DNA of 64,000 nucleotides from JASGDC01 sp047608145 (GTDB lineage Bacteria > Actinomycetota > Actinomycetes > Actinomycetales > Micrococcaceae): assembly GCA_047608145.1 (NCBI GenBank), contig JASGDC010000010.1, positions 27,395 to 91,394 on the forward strand, written 5' to 3'. Positions 24,559 through 33,619 of this stretch are shown piece after piece. The first letter of the stretch is position 1; each line of letters begins with the position of its first letter. A program made the position numbers and the translations under genes. The notes below the pieces were generated by a model that was not told where the DNA came from, made no database searches, and worked only from the letters and a program-made list of their open reading frames with translations.

Positions 24559-27500
24559 TCATCTTTTGGCTTGCGTTCAACTTGGTCAGCTTCAGCAAGT
24601 GGCTGGTTGCTAGTTTTCAGCTCAGCATCGCCATGGATTTCTTCCGCATAAATTATTGAATTGCTTCGGTTTTCCATTGCTTTTTCAACTAGTGATTTTA
24701 GTTTGCTGAATCCGACTTGTGCTCCACTAGCTACAGTTTGAGCTCCTCCTTTAACTGTATCAATATTAGAAGATTCCAAAGATTCAGTATTTACTTCACC
24801 ATCTTTAGTTAGATGTTCACGCTCAGTCTTAAATTCAGTGCTGTCGTAATTATCTTCAGTGGCTGTTGCCTTTGAGTTTCGTTTTTCGATAGTATCTTCA
24901 ACTAGCGAAAATAGCTTACTGAACCCAGTTTGTGCTCCGTTAGTAATAGTCTGTGCGCCATTCTTAACCTGCTCAAAGCTTGGTAGCTTATCGCTAGCAG
25001 TTGACTTAACTTGCTCAAAAGTAGGTAGTTTTTCGCCAACTGTTGCTACAAGTTTACTGAAATCAAACTTAGATTTAGAAGTTTCTTCTGCCTCATAGTC
25101 ATCACGAATAGTATCTGATGAATCAGCTTTTTTATCGTTACGAGTGTCAACTTCGATATCTTCAGTTTCAGTTGGGTTAGACTCAAGGTCTGCGTCACCT
25201 GAAGAATCTGTAGTGCTTGCTGTCTCTTTATCTGATTTACTAGTACCTTCAGTAATTTCATCAGTTTCATCTGTACTAGCTTTTGTATCTAGATTTTCTG
25301 AATCTGAGTCAATAGCAGAAGCATGAGCGTCTTTATTTTCTTCAGCAGATGCTGACTCTACGTTTGTTTCCTTATGGTTATCAGTAGTTTCAGCAGTTTC
25401 TGCGTCAGAGTCGTGATGCTTTTTATGAGAGCTCGCTGCTGTAGTTGCTACTACTCCTGCATCTGCTGCTAGAGTAAGGTCTTTTGAAGATCCTTCTTTG
25501 TCCTCTTTACCTGAGTGGGTAGGGTCTTCGGCGTCAATATCATCAATATCAGCATTTAGTTCAACTTCATCATCGTTAGCTTTTGCATCTGTTGTATCAG
25601 ATTCTTTTTCTTTAGTGTTTATAGAATCTTCACTATCTTTAGAAGCTCTAGCTTTATCAGGATCGATTACATCGAACTTCATAGTTTTTGCTTCAGTTGC
25701 ATCTGATTCAGTTTTAGCATCTTTATCATATTCAGCTGCTTTGTCAGCATCTTGTTTAGAATCTAAGCTAGCTGATTTATCAGATGCTTTACTATCTAGG
25801 TCAGGATAAGCTTCTTTTCCAAGTTCAGCTTTGACTGTATTAGTATCGATTGCTGCTGTAGTAGTTTCGCTTTCGCGAGACTTATGATAGCGTTCAACAT
25901 ATTCTTCGTCAGTTTCATCTTCTTTGCGACCGAAGTGAACTGGAATTTCCATACTCTTTGAAGCTGCAAGTGCAGCAGCTTCTGCTTCATACTTTTCGTC
26001 AGGAGTTAATACGTTCTTCCTACCATCAGCATCAGTAGTTGCAGCGACCTCTGGTTTAACTTCAGACTCATCTGTAGTGCCAGTGCGAAGTGGTACTTGC
26101 TTGATGAATAGTGCGAAAATCACCGAAAGTCCTACACCAAGTGCTGAGTAGAAGAATACTCCGTGTAGACCATGCGCAATAGCGTGTTGGAAAATATCTA
26201 CTGCTTGTGGTGGCAATGCAGCTACAGCCTTTGGTGATAGGTTTGCTCCACCAGAAAGGTTCATGTGTGCCGCCATTGGTCCAGCATTATCTCTAATGTA
26301 ATCGCTCATATGGTGGTTATATAGGGAGCCTAGGATACTCATGCCTAGTGAACCACCCATACTCTGCATGAAAGTTGCAGCACCAGTTGCAGCTCCAAGG
26401 TTTTTAACCTTTACAGAGTTTTGCGCAATTACCATAGTAATCTGCATCAAACAGCCCATACCAATACCAAGCACTATCATGTATAGCGATGTTGTTGTTT
26501 TAGAAGTATTAACATCCATAGTACCTAGTAAGTACATGCCGAATGCCATGATGATAGTACCGGCAATTGGGAAAATTTTGTACTTGCCAGTACGAGATAC
26601 GATAGCACCAGAAATGATAGTTACTGGCATCATTGATAGCATCAATGGCAACATCAAAAGACCAGAGTTAGTTGCGCTTTGTCCCTGTACATATTGCTGG
26701 AACTGAGGTAGGAACATGATGCTTCCGAATAGTCCGAAGCCAACTACGAAACGTAGGATTGCAGCCATTGTGAAGTTCATGTTTTTGAATACATTAAGTG
26801 GCATGATTGGCTCATCAACGCGTAACTCCCACCAAACGAAAACTGGGAAAGCGATAACAGCTAAGATGCCAAGACCAATAATCTGTGATGAGTTCCAGTC
26901 GTAAGTTACGCCACCCCAGCTTGTGATTAGCACAATTGCTGTAATCCATAGTGACATTAATACTGCGCCAATCCAGTCAATTCTTGAGTCACCAATATCT
27001 GGAGTAGGTAGTTTCAATGTCTTTGCAATTACACCAAGTGCAATAAGACCTAGTGGTAGGTTGATGAAGAAGATCCAGTGCCAGCTCATATTATCGGTTA
27101 TGTAACCACCAATTAGTGGTCCGCCAACCATTGCTACTGGCTGCACAGCCATTAGATAACCTGTGTAACGGCTACGTTCGCGAGGTGGAATAACTGCTGC
27201 CATTGTTGAAATGATGTTTACCATCAGGCCACCAGCACCAATACCTTGAAAAGCGCGAGCAGCAATTAACTGACCCATGTCTGTAGATAAACCACAGGCA
27301 AATGAACCAATTAAGAAAATTACAATTGAGATAATGAATACTATCTTACGGTTGTAAAGGTCACCCATTTTACCGAATAGTGGAGTGGAAACTGTAGTAG
27401 CTAGAATATAAGCTGTAGTTACCCAAGTAAGGTGTTGTAAGCCACCCAAATCACCAACGATAGTAGGTAGTGCAGGACCGACAATTGTATTATCCAATGC

Positions 27501-27605
27501 CGCTAGTAGCATGGCAATCATCAAACCACTAATAATTACCAAACGCTGTTGGTGCGTAAACTCACTATGCGCAGTTTCAACAGTCATTTTTTGCTGAGTA
27601 GGCAT
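24555..27605 (-). CDS. MFS drug exporter (DHA2 family) with giant acidic C-terminal tail
   Basis: Proton-driven multidrug efflux protein. Residues 1-515 form a 14-helix DHA2/EmrB-type transporter with ALDNTIVGPALPTIVGDLGG, motif A GKMGDLYNRK and motif C GPLIGGYITD. Known members end near here, but this protein continues for about 500 residues (total 1016). The extra part is hydrophilic, rich in D, E, S, T and K, and predicted disordered. It ends with repeated amphipathic modules: LPTFEQVK/LPSFEQVK, then two units sharing GAQT...GAQ.GFSKL.SLVE about 115 residues apart. The tail would be cytoplasmic. The frame is uninterrupted, so it is not a simple run-on into a neighbour. The divergent TetR gene is its likely regulator. 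Confidence 0.93.
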   Translation of the reverse strand: MPTQQKMTVETAHSEFTHQQRLVIISGLMIAMLLAALDNTIVGPALPTIVGDLGGLQHLTWVTTAYILATTVSTPLFGKMGDLYNRKIVFIISIVIFLIGSFACGLSTDMGQLIAARAFQGIGAGGLMVNIISTMAAVIPPRERSRYTGYLMAVQPVAMVGGPLIGGYITDNMSWHWIFFINLPLGLIALGVIAKTLKLPTPDIGDSRIDWIGAVLMSLWITAIVLITSWGGVTYDWNSSQIIGLGILAVIAFPVFVWWELRVDEPIMPLNVFKNMNFTMAAILRFVVGFGLFGSIMFLPQFQQYVQGQSATNSGLLMLPLMLSMMPVTIISGAIVSRTGKYKIFPIAGTIIMAFGMYLLGTMDVNTSKTTTSLYMIVLGIGMGCLMQITMVIAQNSVKVKNLGAATGAATFMQSMGGSLGMSILGSLYNHHMSDYIRDNAGPMAAHMNLSGGANLSPKAVAALPPQAVDIFQHAIAHGLHGVFFYSALGVGLSVIFALFIKQVPLRTGTTDESEVKPEVAATTDADGRKNVLTPDEKYEAEAAALAASKSMEIPVHFGRKEDETDEEYVERYHKSRESETTTAAIDTNTVKAELGKEAYPDLDSKASDKSASLDSKQDADKAAEYDKDAKTESDATEAKTMKFDVIDPDKARASKDSEDSINTKEKESDTTDAKANDDEVELNADIDDIDAEDPTHSGKEDKEGSSKDLTLAADAGVVATTAASSHKKHHDSDAETAETTDNHKETNVESASAEENKDAHASAIDSDSENLDTKASTDETDEITEGTSKSDKETASTTDSSGDADLESNPTETEDIEVDTRNDKKADSSDTIRDDYEAEETSKSKFDFSKLVATVGEKLPTFEQVKSTASDKLPSFEQVKNGAQTITNGAQTGFSKLFSLVEDTIEKRNSKATATEDNYDSTEFKTEREHLTKDGEVNTESLESSNIDTVKGGAQTVASGAQVGFSKLKSLVEKAMENRSNSIIYAEEIHGDAELKTSNQPLAEADQVERKPKDD

Positions 27606-27697
27606 TAAGATCCTCCTAAATAAAAATTAGACATAAATTTGGAATTTTAAAAATTAACATTCAATGACTACTTTACCGACCGTTCAGTTAAAAGTCC

Positions 27698-27718
27698 AAC
27701 ATTTTTTGTTAGAATGTT
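27698..27718. promoter_or_regulatory. Candidate TetR operator and leaderless tetR promoter
   Basis: AACATT (27698-27703), 9 bases, AATGTT (27713-27718) form an inverted repeat in the divergent region between the exporter and tetR. It overlaps a -10-like TAGAAT (27710-27715) that ends 6 bases before the tetR ATG, with no ribosome site, suggesting a leaderless transcript. Confidence 0.5.
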
Positions 27719-27721
27719 GCT

Positions 27722-28273
27722 ATGAGTAAAGAGCGTATATTGAACAATGCAATCGCAATGTTCACAGAAGAGGGATACGATAAGGTATCTATGCGCGAAA
27801 TAGCTGAAGCAGCTGGTGTTACTAAGCCAGCACTTTACTATCATTTTAAAAGCAAAGAAGATATTGTTGCTACTTATTTAGAGAATTACTTGCAAAAGCA
27901 TAAAGAACTTATTAATTGGGTTCAAAATACTAAAGGTACTAGTAGCGCAGAATTAGTTAAAGTTTATTGTGATTTTTCCAGAGAAACTGGACCAGAAGTC
28001 ATGGCGTTTATTAGACGTAACCATCGAGTAGTTCGCGATTTAATTAAAGCTAAGACAATTGATGAAGATATTGATGCCATTGGTGAAATCCTAACTCATA
28101 TTGTCACTAAAGAGTGGGAGCTAGAAAAGCCTGACTTGGCTATTAAAACTCGTGTTCGGATGGTATTAGTTGGTATCATTTTGGGAGTACGTAGCTCTAA
28201 TAAAAAAAATGATGAAGATGCCACTTTTGAAGAGATTCAAAAGGCAGCAAATATTTTATTAGCCAAACCTTAA
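27722..28273 (+). CDS. TetR/AcrR-family transcriptional regulator
   Basis: One-component repressor of 183 residues. The N-terminal helix-turn-helix MREIAEAAGVTKPALYYHFKSKEDI is textbook for the family (given here in two parts, MREIAEAAGVTKPA and LYYHFKSKEDI). The C-terminal ligand domain is not assignable. It is divergent from the MFS exporter at 116 bases and probably represses it in response to an exported compound. alr starts 9 bases after its stop, but the function of alr is unrelated. Confidence 0.93.
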   Translation: MSKERILNNAIAMFTEEGYDKVSMREIAEAAGVTKPALYYHFKSKEDIVATYLENYLQKHKELINWVQNTKGTSSAELVKVYCDFSRETGPEVMAFIRRNHRVVRDLIKAKTIDEDIDAIGEILTHIVTKEWELEKPDLAIKTRVRMVLVGIILGVRSSNKKNDEDATFEEIQKAANILLAKP

Positions 28274-28282
28274 GGATAATTA

Positions 28283-29416
28283 ATGGACCGCGCCGCATAT
28301 ATAAATTTGGATGCCATTAGTCATAATATTTCTACTTTTAAAAAACACACTAAGACTAGTGTTATGGTAGTAGTTAAGGCTAATGCCTATGGTCACGCCA
28401 GTTCAGCGGATGATATAGCTGAAATTGTTGCTGCAGCAGAAATTGGTGGGGCAGATTATGCTGGTGTCGCACATGTTGACGAAGCAATTACATTGCGAAA
28501 AGCTGGTGTCAAACTTCCAATATTGGCTTGGCTACACACTCCTACTTCTAATTTTGCGCAGGCAACAGATTTGGATATTGAAATTGGTATCAGTAGTTAT
28601 TTAGATTTAACTAAATGTACAAAATTAAGTAAGACACCAGTGGTGCATATTAAACTAGATACCGGTTTAGGACGCAATGGTATTACTAAAGCTGAACAAT
28701 TAGGTATTTTTACTAAATCTTTAAAACTGCAGGAACAAGGTGTAATCAAAGTTAAAGGAATTTTTTCACACTTTGCAGTAGCTGATGAGCCAACACGTAC
28801 AGAAACTACGGAACAGCTTAATGAATTTAAAGCAGCTATAAAGTTGGCAAAAAGTATTGGTTTAGAGTTTGAAGTTAAACATATAGCTAATACTGCTGCA
28901 GCAATAACTCGACCAGATACTTATTTTGATATGGTCCGAGTGGGGATTGGTGCTTATGGTTTAAAGCCTCTTGCCACAGACTTGCCATTGCAACCAACCA
29001 TGACTTTCAAGACTTATATTTCTAAAGTGAAAAAAGTGGAAGCTGACCAGGGAGTTTCTTATGGCTTGAACTACAAAACAAAGACTGAAACTACTCTTGG
29101 CTTAGTGCCAGTTGGTTATGCGGACGGTATCCCACGAACTAGTAAGTTAGGTCCAGTTAAGTATCGAGGTAGAACTTATCAAGTAATTGGTAATGTAGCG
29201 ATGGATCAAGTGGTAATTGATTTTGAAGATTCTGATAGCACCGACTATGAAGTTAATGCTAGCGATCAAAGTCTTAATGAAGTGATAGTTTTTGGTGACA
29301 CTGAGCCAACTGCCGATGATTGGGGTAAAGCAGCTGGCACGATTAACTATGAGATTGTTACTCGTATCGGAGCACGTGTACCACGCGTATTAATGAAAGG
29401 TGGACATGCAATTTAA
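28283..29416 (+). CDS. alr: Alanine racemase
   Basis: PLP-dependent enzyme that makes D-alanine for peptidoglycan; 377 residues, normal length. The PLP lysine is in MVVVKANAYGHA, and the second catalytic tyrosine lies in VSYGLNYKTK. HIKLDTGLGRNG, GIFSHFA and GYADGIPR are further family segments. It overlaps tsaE by 17 bases. alr before tsaE-tsaB-rimI-tsaD is the common actinobacterial order. Confidence 0.96.
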   Translation: MDRAAYINLDAISHNISTFKKHTKTSVMVVVKANAYGHASSADDIAEIVAAAEIGGADYAGVAHVDEAITLRKAGVKLPILAWLHTPTSNFAQATDLDIEIGISSYLDLTKCTKLSKTPVVHIKLDTGLGRNGITKAEQLGIFTKSLKLQEQGVIKVKGIFSHFAVADEPTRTETTEQLNEFKAAIKLAKSIGLEFEVKHIANTAAAITRPDTYFDMVRVGIGAYGLKPLATDLPLQPTMTFKTYISKVKKVEADQGVSYGLNYKTKTETTLGLVPVGYADGIPRTSKLGPVKYRGRTYQVIGNVAMDQVVIDFEDSDSTDYEVNASDQSLNEVIVFGDTEPTADDWGKAAGTINYEIVTRIGARVPRVLMKGGHAI

Positions 29417-29867
29417 TTGTGCTTCTGTTGATAAGACGCAAGAATTGGCAGCTAAATTAGGTGAAGAATTGCGTGCTGGTGATGTGCTCATTCTTAGTGG
29501 TGATTTAGGGGCAGGGAAGACGACCTTTACGCAAGGTATTGCCAAGGGAATGCAAGTGCGTGCAGGTATTATTTCACCTACTTTTGTTATTGCAAGAAAT
29601 CATCCTAGTTTAATCTCGGGACCAAATTTGGTGCATATTGATGCTTATCGATTAAATTCTGCAGATGAATTATACGATTTGGACATTGAAAGCGATTTAG
29701 GAGATTCAGTATTGGTTGCAGAATGGGGAGATGGTTTCGTCGAAGAATTTAGTGACTCCTATCTACGTATTATGATTAACCGTGGAACGGGGGAACGCGA
29801 TGAAAGTCGTGCCATTACTATTGAACCTCATGGGCCTCGCTGGGAAGGTTGGGAATTAACAGTATGA
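29400..29867 (+). CDS. tsaE: tRNA t6A synthesis ATPase TsaE
   Basis: P-loop ATPase of 155 residues that drives the TsaB-TsaD complex in t6A37 tRNA modification. Walker A is SGDLGAGKTTFTQGIAKGM, ISPTFVIARNH and HIDAYRLNSADEL follow, and VLVAEWGDGF holds the conserved WG segment. It overlaps alr upstream and shares ATGA with tsaB downstream. Confidence 0.95.
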   Translation: MDMQFNCASVDKTQELAAKLGEELRAGDVLILSGDLGAGKTTFTQGIAKGMQVRAGIISPTFVIARNHPSLISGPNLVHIDAYRLNSADELYDLDIESDLGDSVLVAEWGDGFVEEFSDSYLRIMINRGTGERDESRAITIEPHGPRWEGWELTV

Positions 29868-30463
29868 AGTTACTAGTTTTAGATACCTCAAGTATCTGCC
29901 AAGCTGCGGTAGTAACAACTGATAAAGTGCTTTCTATGGCTCAAGTAGTTAGTATGAAACATCATGCAGAAGAGATTGCCAATGTAGCTAACGGAGCATT
30001 AAAAGAGGCTGGAATTGCGAAACCTGATGCAATATTAGTGGGAACTGGGCCAGGTCCTTTTACTGGTCTTCGCGTCGGAATTGCAACAGGACAGGCCGTA
30101 GCTTTTGCTTGGAATATTCCACTTTATGGGTTAATGAGTCACTATGGCTTTGCCGCTGGTGGAGAATTTATTGCTTTGAGTGATGCTAGGCGTAAAGAAT
30201 TTTACTGGTCACAATTTAAAGACGGTAGGTTAGTTGATGGGCCACAAGTGGCTAAACGTGACACTTTACCAGATTTACCTACTGTAGGTTTTGAAAATGA
30301 ACCACTTTATACGGATGCAGGGATTCTAGGCGTACAAGCTTTAACGCTGATTAATGATGGTAAAGATTTGTCAGATATAAATCCATATTATTTACGTGAG
30401 CCTGATGCGAAAGTACCTAACTTAAAGAAAAAGGTATTAGGTGGTCGAGGTAAAAAGGCTTGA
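29864..30463 (+). CDS. tsaB: tRNA t6A synthesis protein TsaB
   Basis: ASKHA-fold partner of TsaD, about 199 residues. LLVLDTSS opens the protein and GTGPGPFTGLRVGIATGQAVA is the family signature (two pieces: GTGPGPFTGLRVG and IATGQAVA). I chose ATG 29864, which overlaps the tsaE stop as ATGA, over a TTG 15 bases upstream; the family normally starts with M-x-LLVLDTS. It ends with the TGATG junction to rimI. Confidence 0.94.
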   Translation: MKLLVLDTSSICQAAVVTTDKVLSMAQVVSMKHHAEEIANVANGALKEAGIAKPDAILVGTGPGPFTGLRVGIATGQAVAFAWNIPLYGLMSHYGFAAGGEFIALSDARRKEFYWSQFKDGRLVDGPQVAKRDTLPDLPTVGFENEPLYTDAGILGVQALTLINDGKDLSDINPYYLREPDAKVPNLKKKVLGGRGKKA

Positions 30464-30885
30464 TGGAATATCAAATCCGTAAGTGTGAAGCACGAGATTT
30501 AAAGACTTTGCATAATTTAGAGCAGCAAATTTTCCCAGAAGATGCCTGGAGCTACAAACTCTTTGAAGCTGAGTTTAACCAGAAAAATACTAAATATTAT
30601 GTAGCTGAAACCGATAAAATTGTTGGTTATGCTGGCATTGCTAATGGGCCAGATTATAGTGATATTATGACTTTGGCAGTTTTACCAAAGTATAGAAAAC
30701 AAGGGATTGCAAAAGAGTTACTTACTAGATTATTGGCGCAAACTGAAACTAGAATTCTTCTGGAAGTGTGTGAAGATAACCAAGCTGCGATAAAGTTGTA
30801 TCAACAGTTTGGATTTAACATAATTGATGTGCGAAAAAGATATTACCCAGATCAAAAAAATGCGATGGTGATGATGCGTGGCTAA
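30463..30885 (+). CDS. rimI: Ribosomal-protein/N-alpha acetyltransferase RimI
   Basis: GNAT acetyltransferase of 140 residues acting on protein N-termini. The acetyl-CoA motif is [15 protein letters not shown], and [20 protein letters not shown] is the C-terminal substrate and cofactor region. The start ATG 30463 overlaps the tsaB stop by one base; a TTG one codon upstream is less likely. It overlaps tsaD by 8 bases. Confidence 0.92.
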   Translation: MEYQIRKCEARDLKTLHNLEQQIFPEDAWSYKLFEAEFNQKNTKYYVAETDKIVGYAGIANGPDYSDIMTLAVLPKYRKQGIAKELLTRLLAQTETRILLEVCEDNQAAIKLYQQFGFNIIDVRKRYYPDQKNAMVMMRG

Positions 30886-31927
30886 CAACCCAATAGTATT
30901 AGGTATTGAAACTTCTTGTGATGAGACTGGTGTAGGTATTGTAAAAGGTACCGAACTGCTTTCAAATGTTGTGTCATCATCAATGGAACAGCATGTGAAA
31001 TTTGGTGGCGTGATTCCAGAAATTGCCACTCGTGCACACTTGCAAGCTATGCAACCAACTATCAAACAAGCTTTAAAAGATGCTGATCTAGAACTTGAAG
31101 ACATCGATGCTATTGCAGTTACTGCAGGGCCAGGATTAGCAAGTGCCTTAATGGTAGGAGTAGCTGCTGCCAAAGGTTTAGCTCTTGCTACTGGAAAACC
31201 ACTTTATGGAGTTAATCATTTGGCTGCTCATATTGGTGTAGGAGTTCTTAACGGTGAGGAACTTCCAGAAAATTTAGGAGCGGTTTTAGTTTCTGGTGGA
31301 CATACTGAAATTTTGAAGATTAAATCATTAACTAGTGATATTTCACTACTAGGAGCCACTATTGATGATGCAGCAGGCGAAGCCTTTGATAAAGTTGCTA
31401 GGTCTGTCGGACTTAATTATCCTGGTGGGCCAGTAATTGATAAGTATGCAAAATTAGGAAATCCAAAAGCAATTCGTTTTCCTCGTGGTTTGACTGCAGG
31501 TAAGGATTTAGAACGTAACCGTTATAATTTTTCTTTCTCAGGGCTTAAAACCGCAGTAGCACGCTGGGTAGAGCAACGCGAATTAGATGGAGAAGAAATT
31601 CCAGTTGCTGATGTTTGTGCGTCATTTCAAGAAGCAGTCGCTGATGTCATTGCGTTTAAGACTATTCTGGCTTGTAAAGAAAATGATACTGAACATTTAC
31701 TTTTAGGTGGTGGTGTAGCTGCAAATTCAAGAGTGCGGGCACTATTGCAAGAACGCTGCACTGAAAATGGGATTAGTTTAAGAATTCCACCTTTTGAACT
31801 ATGTACAGATAATGGTGCGATGGTAGCGGCATTAGGTTCCCAGCTTGTTATGGCTGGAGTTAAGCCATCAAGGTTAAATTTTGGGCCAGATTCTTCATTG
31901 CCAGTAACTGAAATTCATGTGACTTAA
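30878..31927 (+). CDS. tsaD: tRNA threonylcarbamoyltransferase TsaD
   Basis: Metal-dependent enzyme that transfers threonylcarbamoyl to A37 of ANN-decoding tRNAs; 349 residues. [25 protein letters not shown] (metal His pair), [26 protein letters not shown] and [10 protein letters not shown] are all present in order. The start is GTG 30878 inside the end of rimI. It closes the alr-tsaE-tsaB-rimI-tsaD operon. Confidence 0.97.
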   Translation: MANNPIVLGIETSCDETGVGIVKGTELLSNVVSSSMEQHVKFGGVIPEIATRAHLQAMQPTIKQALKDADLELEDIDAIAVTAGPGLASALMVGVAAAKGLALATGKPLYGVNHLAAHIGVGVLNGEELPENLGAVLVSGGHTEILKIKSLTSDISLLGATIDDAAGEAFDKVARSVGLNYPGGPVIDKYAKLGNPKAIRFPRGLTAGKDLERNRYNFSFSGLKTAVARWVEQRELDGEEIPVADVCASFQEAVADVIAFKTILACKENDTEHLLLGGGVAANSRVRALLQERCTENGISLRIPPFELCTDNGAMVAALGSQLVMAGVKPSRLNFGPDSSLPVTEIHVT

Positions 31928-31952
31928 TTAACATCAAGATTACCTAATTAAC

Positions 31953-31981
31953 AATTCTAATTAGAATTCCGCATGTATAAT
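31953..31981 (+). promoter_or_regulatory. Promoter with palindromic operator, leaderless GH3 gene
   Basis: A perfect -10 TATAAT (31976-31981) ends 6 bases before the GTG start at 31988, so the mRNA is probably leaderless. The perfect palindrome AATTCTAATTAGAATT (31953-31968) occupies the -35 position, so a regulator bound there would control the promoter. Confidence 0.65.
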
Positions 31982-31987
31982 AACTAG

Positions 31988-33619
31988 GTGCGTAAATCTA
32001 CAAAGATCATAACAGTAGCTGTAAGTTTGATGGCTTTAACCGCTTGTGGTGGTGCTCCAGGATGGACTAGAGACAATCCTACGGCAAACCCAAGTGCTTC
32101 TCCTTCACAACCAGCAAAATTACCATGGGGTCCTAGTGTGAAAAACCAGGAACAAGCTAAAGCTCTCGTGGCAAAAATGAGTTTGCAGCATAAAGCTGGA
32201 CAAGTTATTGTGGGGCAGTATTCTGGTCAAGATCCTACGCAGGTTACGCAACAAATAAAAAGTATCCACATGGGTGGTGCCATTATGATGGGGGACAATA
32301 TAGTCACTGATGCTAATGGCAATATGGATCCAGCTGGCACGGCTGCGGTAGTTAAAGGCTTTAATGATGCTGCAAAAGCCGATGGTAGAAGTTATGGTGC
32401 CATGGTTGGGACTGATCAAGAAGGTGGTGCTGTTGCACGTTTAACCCAACCAGCTACACTATGGCCAAATGCGATGGCATATGGTGCTTCAGCAAGTCCG
32501 GCAGTAACTAAAGAAGCAAATAGGGGTATAGCAACAGAGGTCGCAGATTTAGGTTTCAATATTGATTATGCGCCAGACACTGATTTAACCGTCGGTGCTG
32601 ATGATCCAGCTATTAACGTACGCTCAATGACTTCTAGTCCAACATTAAGCACCAAATTAGTACCAGCAGCAATACAGGGAATGATTGAAGGTGGAGTAAT
32701 ACCTTCAGCGAAGCATTTCCCAGGGCATGGTTCAGTGGCTTCAGATTCGCACTTAGGGCTGCCGCTACAGAATGCATCAGTTGCAGATTTACAGAAGCGT
32801 GACTGGGTACCTTTCAAAGCTGCAATCGATGCTGGTACTCCGATGATTATGATGGGACATATAAACGTTCCAGCGCTACAACCTGGAGTGCCTTCTTCAT
32901 TGTCAAAACCAGCTTATGATGCTTTAAGAAAGTTAGGTTTCAAAGGTGTCATAACTACTGACTCATTGAGTATGGAAGGTGTGACTGACCAAGCTGATTC
33001 CGCAGCTTCTGCTGTCAAAGCTCTTAATGCTGGTGCTGATATCTTGTTGATGCCACCAGATGCAAATCAGGCTTATCAAGCTATTGTCAGTGGTGTACAA
33101 AATGGTCAAATTCCAGCAGCTCGTCTTAATGATGCAGTTACAAAGGTAGTGACAATGATGCTTTGGCAAAAAGAGCGACAAAAAGCGCCAAACCCTGCTG
33201 CGGTTGGTAGTCAAGCAGCAGTTGCAGATAAAGTTTCAGCGGCAGGCTTAACAGTTGTTTCTGGTAAATGCCAGGTTAATTTATTAAATGGTCAAGTGCA
33301 GATTGTTGGTGGTTCTGAGGACGATAATGCTGCAGCAGTAGCAGCTGCGCAAGCAGCAGGTGTAACTGTTGGTTCAGGTGGTCCAGTGCTTGCTATTGAT
33401 TCAGGTTCTGGCGGAGTTTCTGGTGATATTGTGGTTGCTACTGATACTCCATGGAGTTTGGGCACTACTGATGCTGCAGATACTAAAGTGTTGATATACG
33501 GGCATAACCCCGGCGCATTCAAAGCATTATTCAGCTATTTGACTGGTAAACAAAAAGCTACTGGTGTTTTGCCAGTGCCAATTCAAGGTATTGATTCAAA
33601 GGCAAGGTGTACTCCATAA
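31988..33619 (+). CDS. Lipoprotein glycoside hydrolase family 3, beta-N-acetylhexosaminidase-like
   Basis: Exported, lipid-anchored hydrolase of 543 residues, probably removing N-acetylglucosamine from wall fragments. The lipobox LTACGG follows a short hydrophobic signal (about residues 6-20). The GH3 domain (about 50-400) has the NagZ catalytic loop KHFPGHGSVASDSHLGLP with the His-Asp pair, GTDQEGGAVARL and ITTDSLSMEGV with the Asp nucleophile. An extra C-terminal region of about 130 residues is Ala/Gly/Val-rich and may be a non-catalytic domain. Many NagZ proteins are cytoplasmic; this is the secreted lipoprotein form. It overlaps the following gene by 13 bases. Confidence 0.93.
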   Translation: MRKSTKIITVAVSLMALTACGGAPGWTRDNPTANPSASPSQPAKLPWGPSVKNQEQAKALVAKMSLQHKAGQVIVGQYSGQDPTQVTQQIKSIHMGGAIMMGDNIVTDANGNMDPAGTAAVVKGFNDAAKADGRSYGAMVGTDQEGGAVARLTQPATLWPNAMAYGASASPAVTKEANRGIATEVADLGFNIDYAPDTDLTVGADDPAINVRSMTSSPTLSTKLVPAAIQGMIEGGVIPSAKHFPGHGSVASDSHLGLPLQNASVADLQKRDWVPFKAAIDAGTPMIMMGHINVPALQPGVPSSLSKPAYDALRKLGFKGVITTDSLSMEGVTDQADSAASAVKALNAGADILLMPPDANQAYQAIVSGVQNGQIPAARLNDAVTKVVTMMLWQKERQKAPNPAAVGSQAAVADKVSAAGLTVVSGKCQVNLLNGQVQIVGGSEDDNAAAVAAAQAAGVTVGSGGPVLAIDSGSGGVSGDIVVATDTPWSLGTTDAADTKVLIYGHNPGAFKALFSYLTGKQKATGVLPVPIQGIDSKARCTP

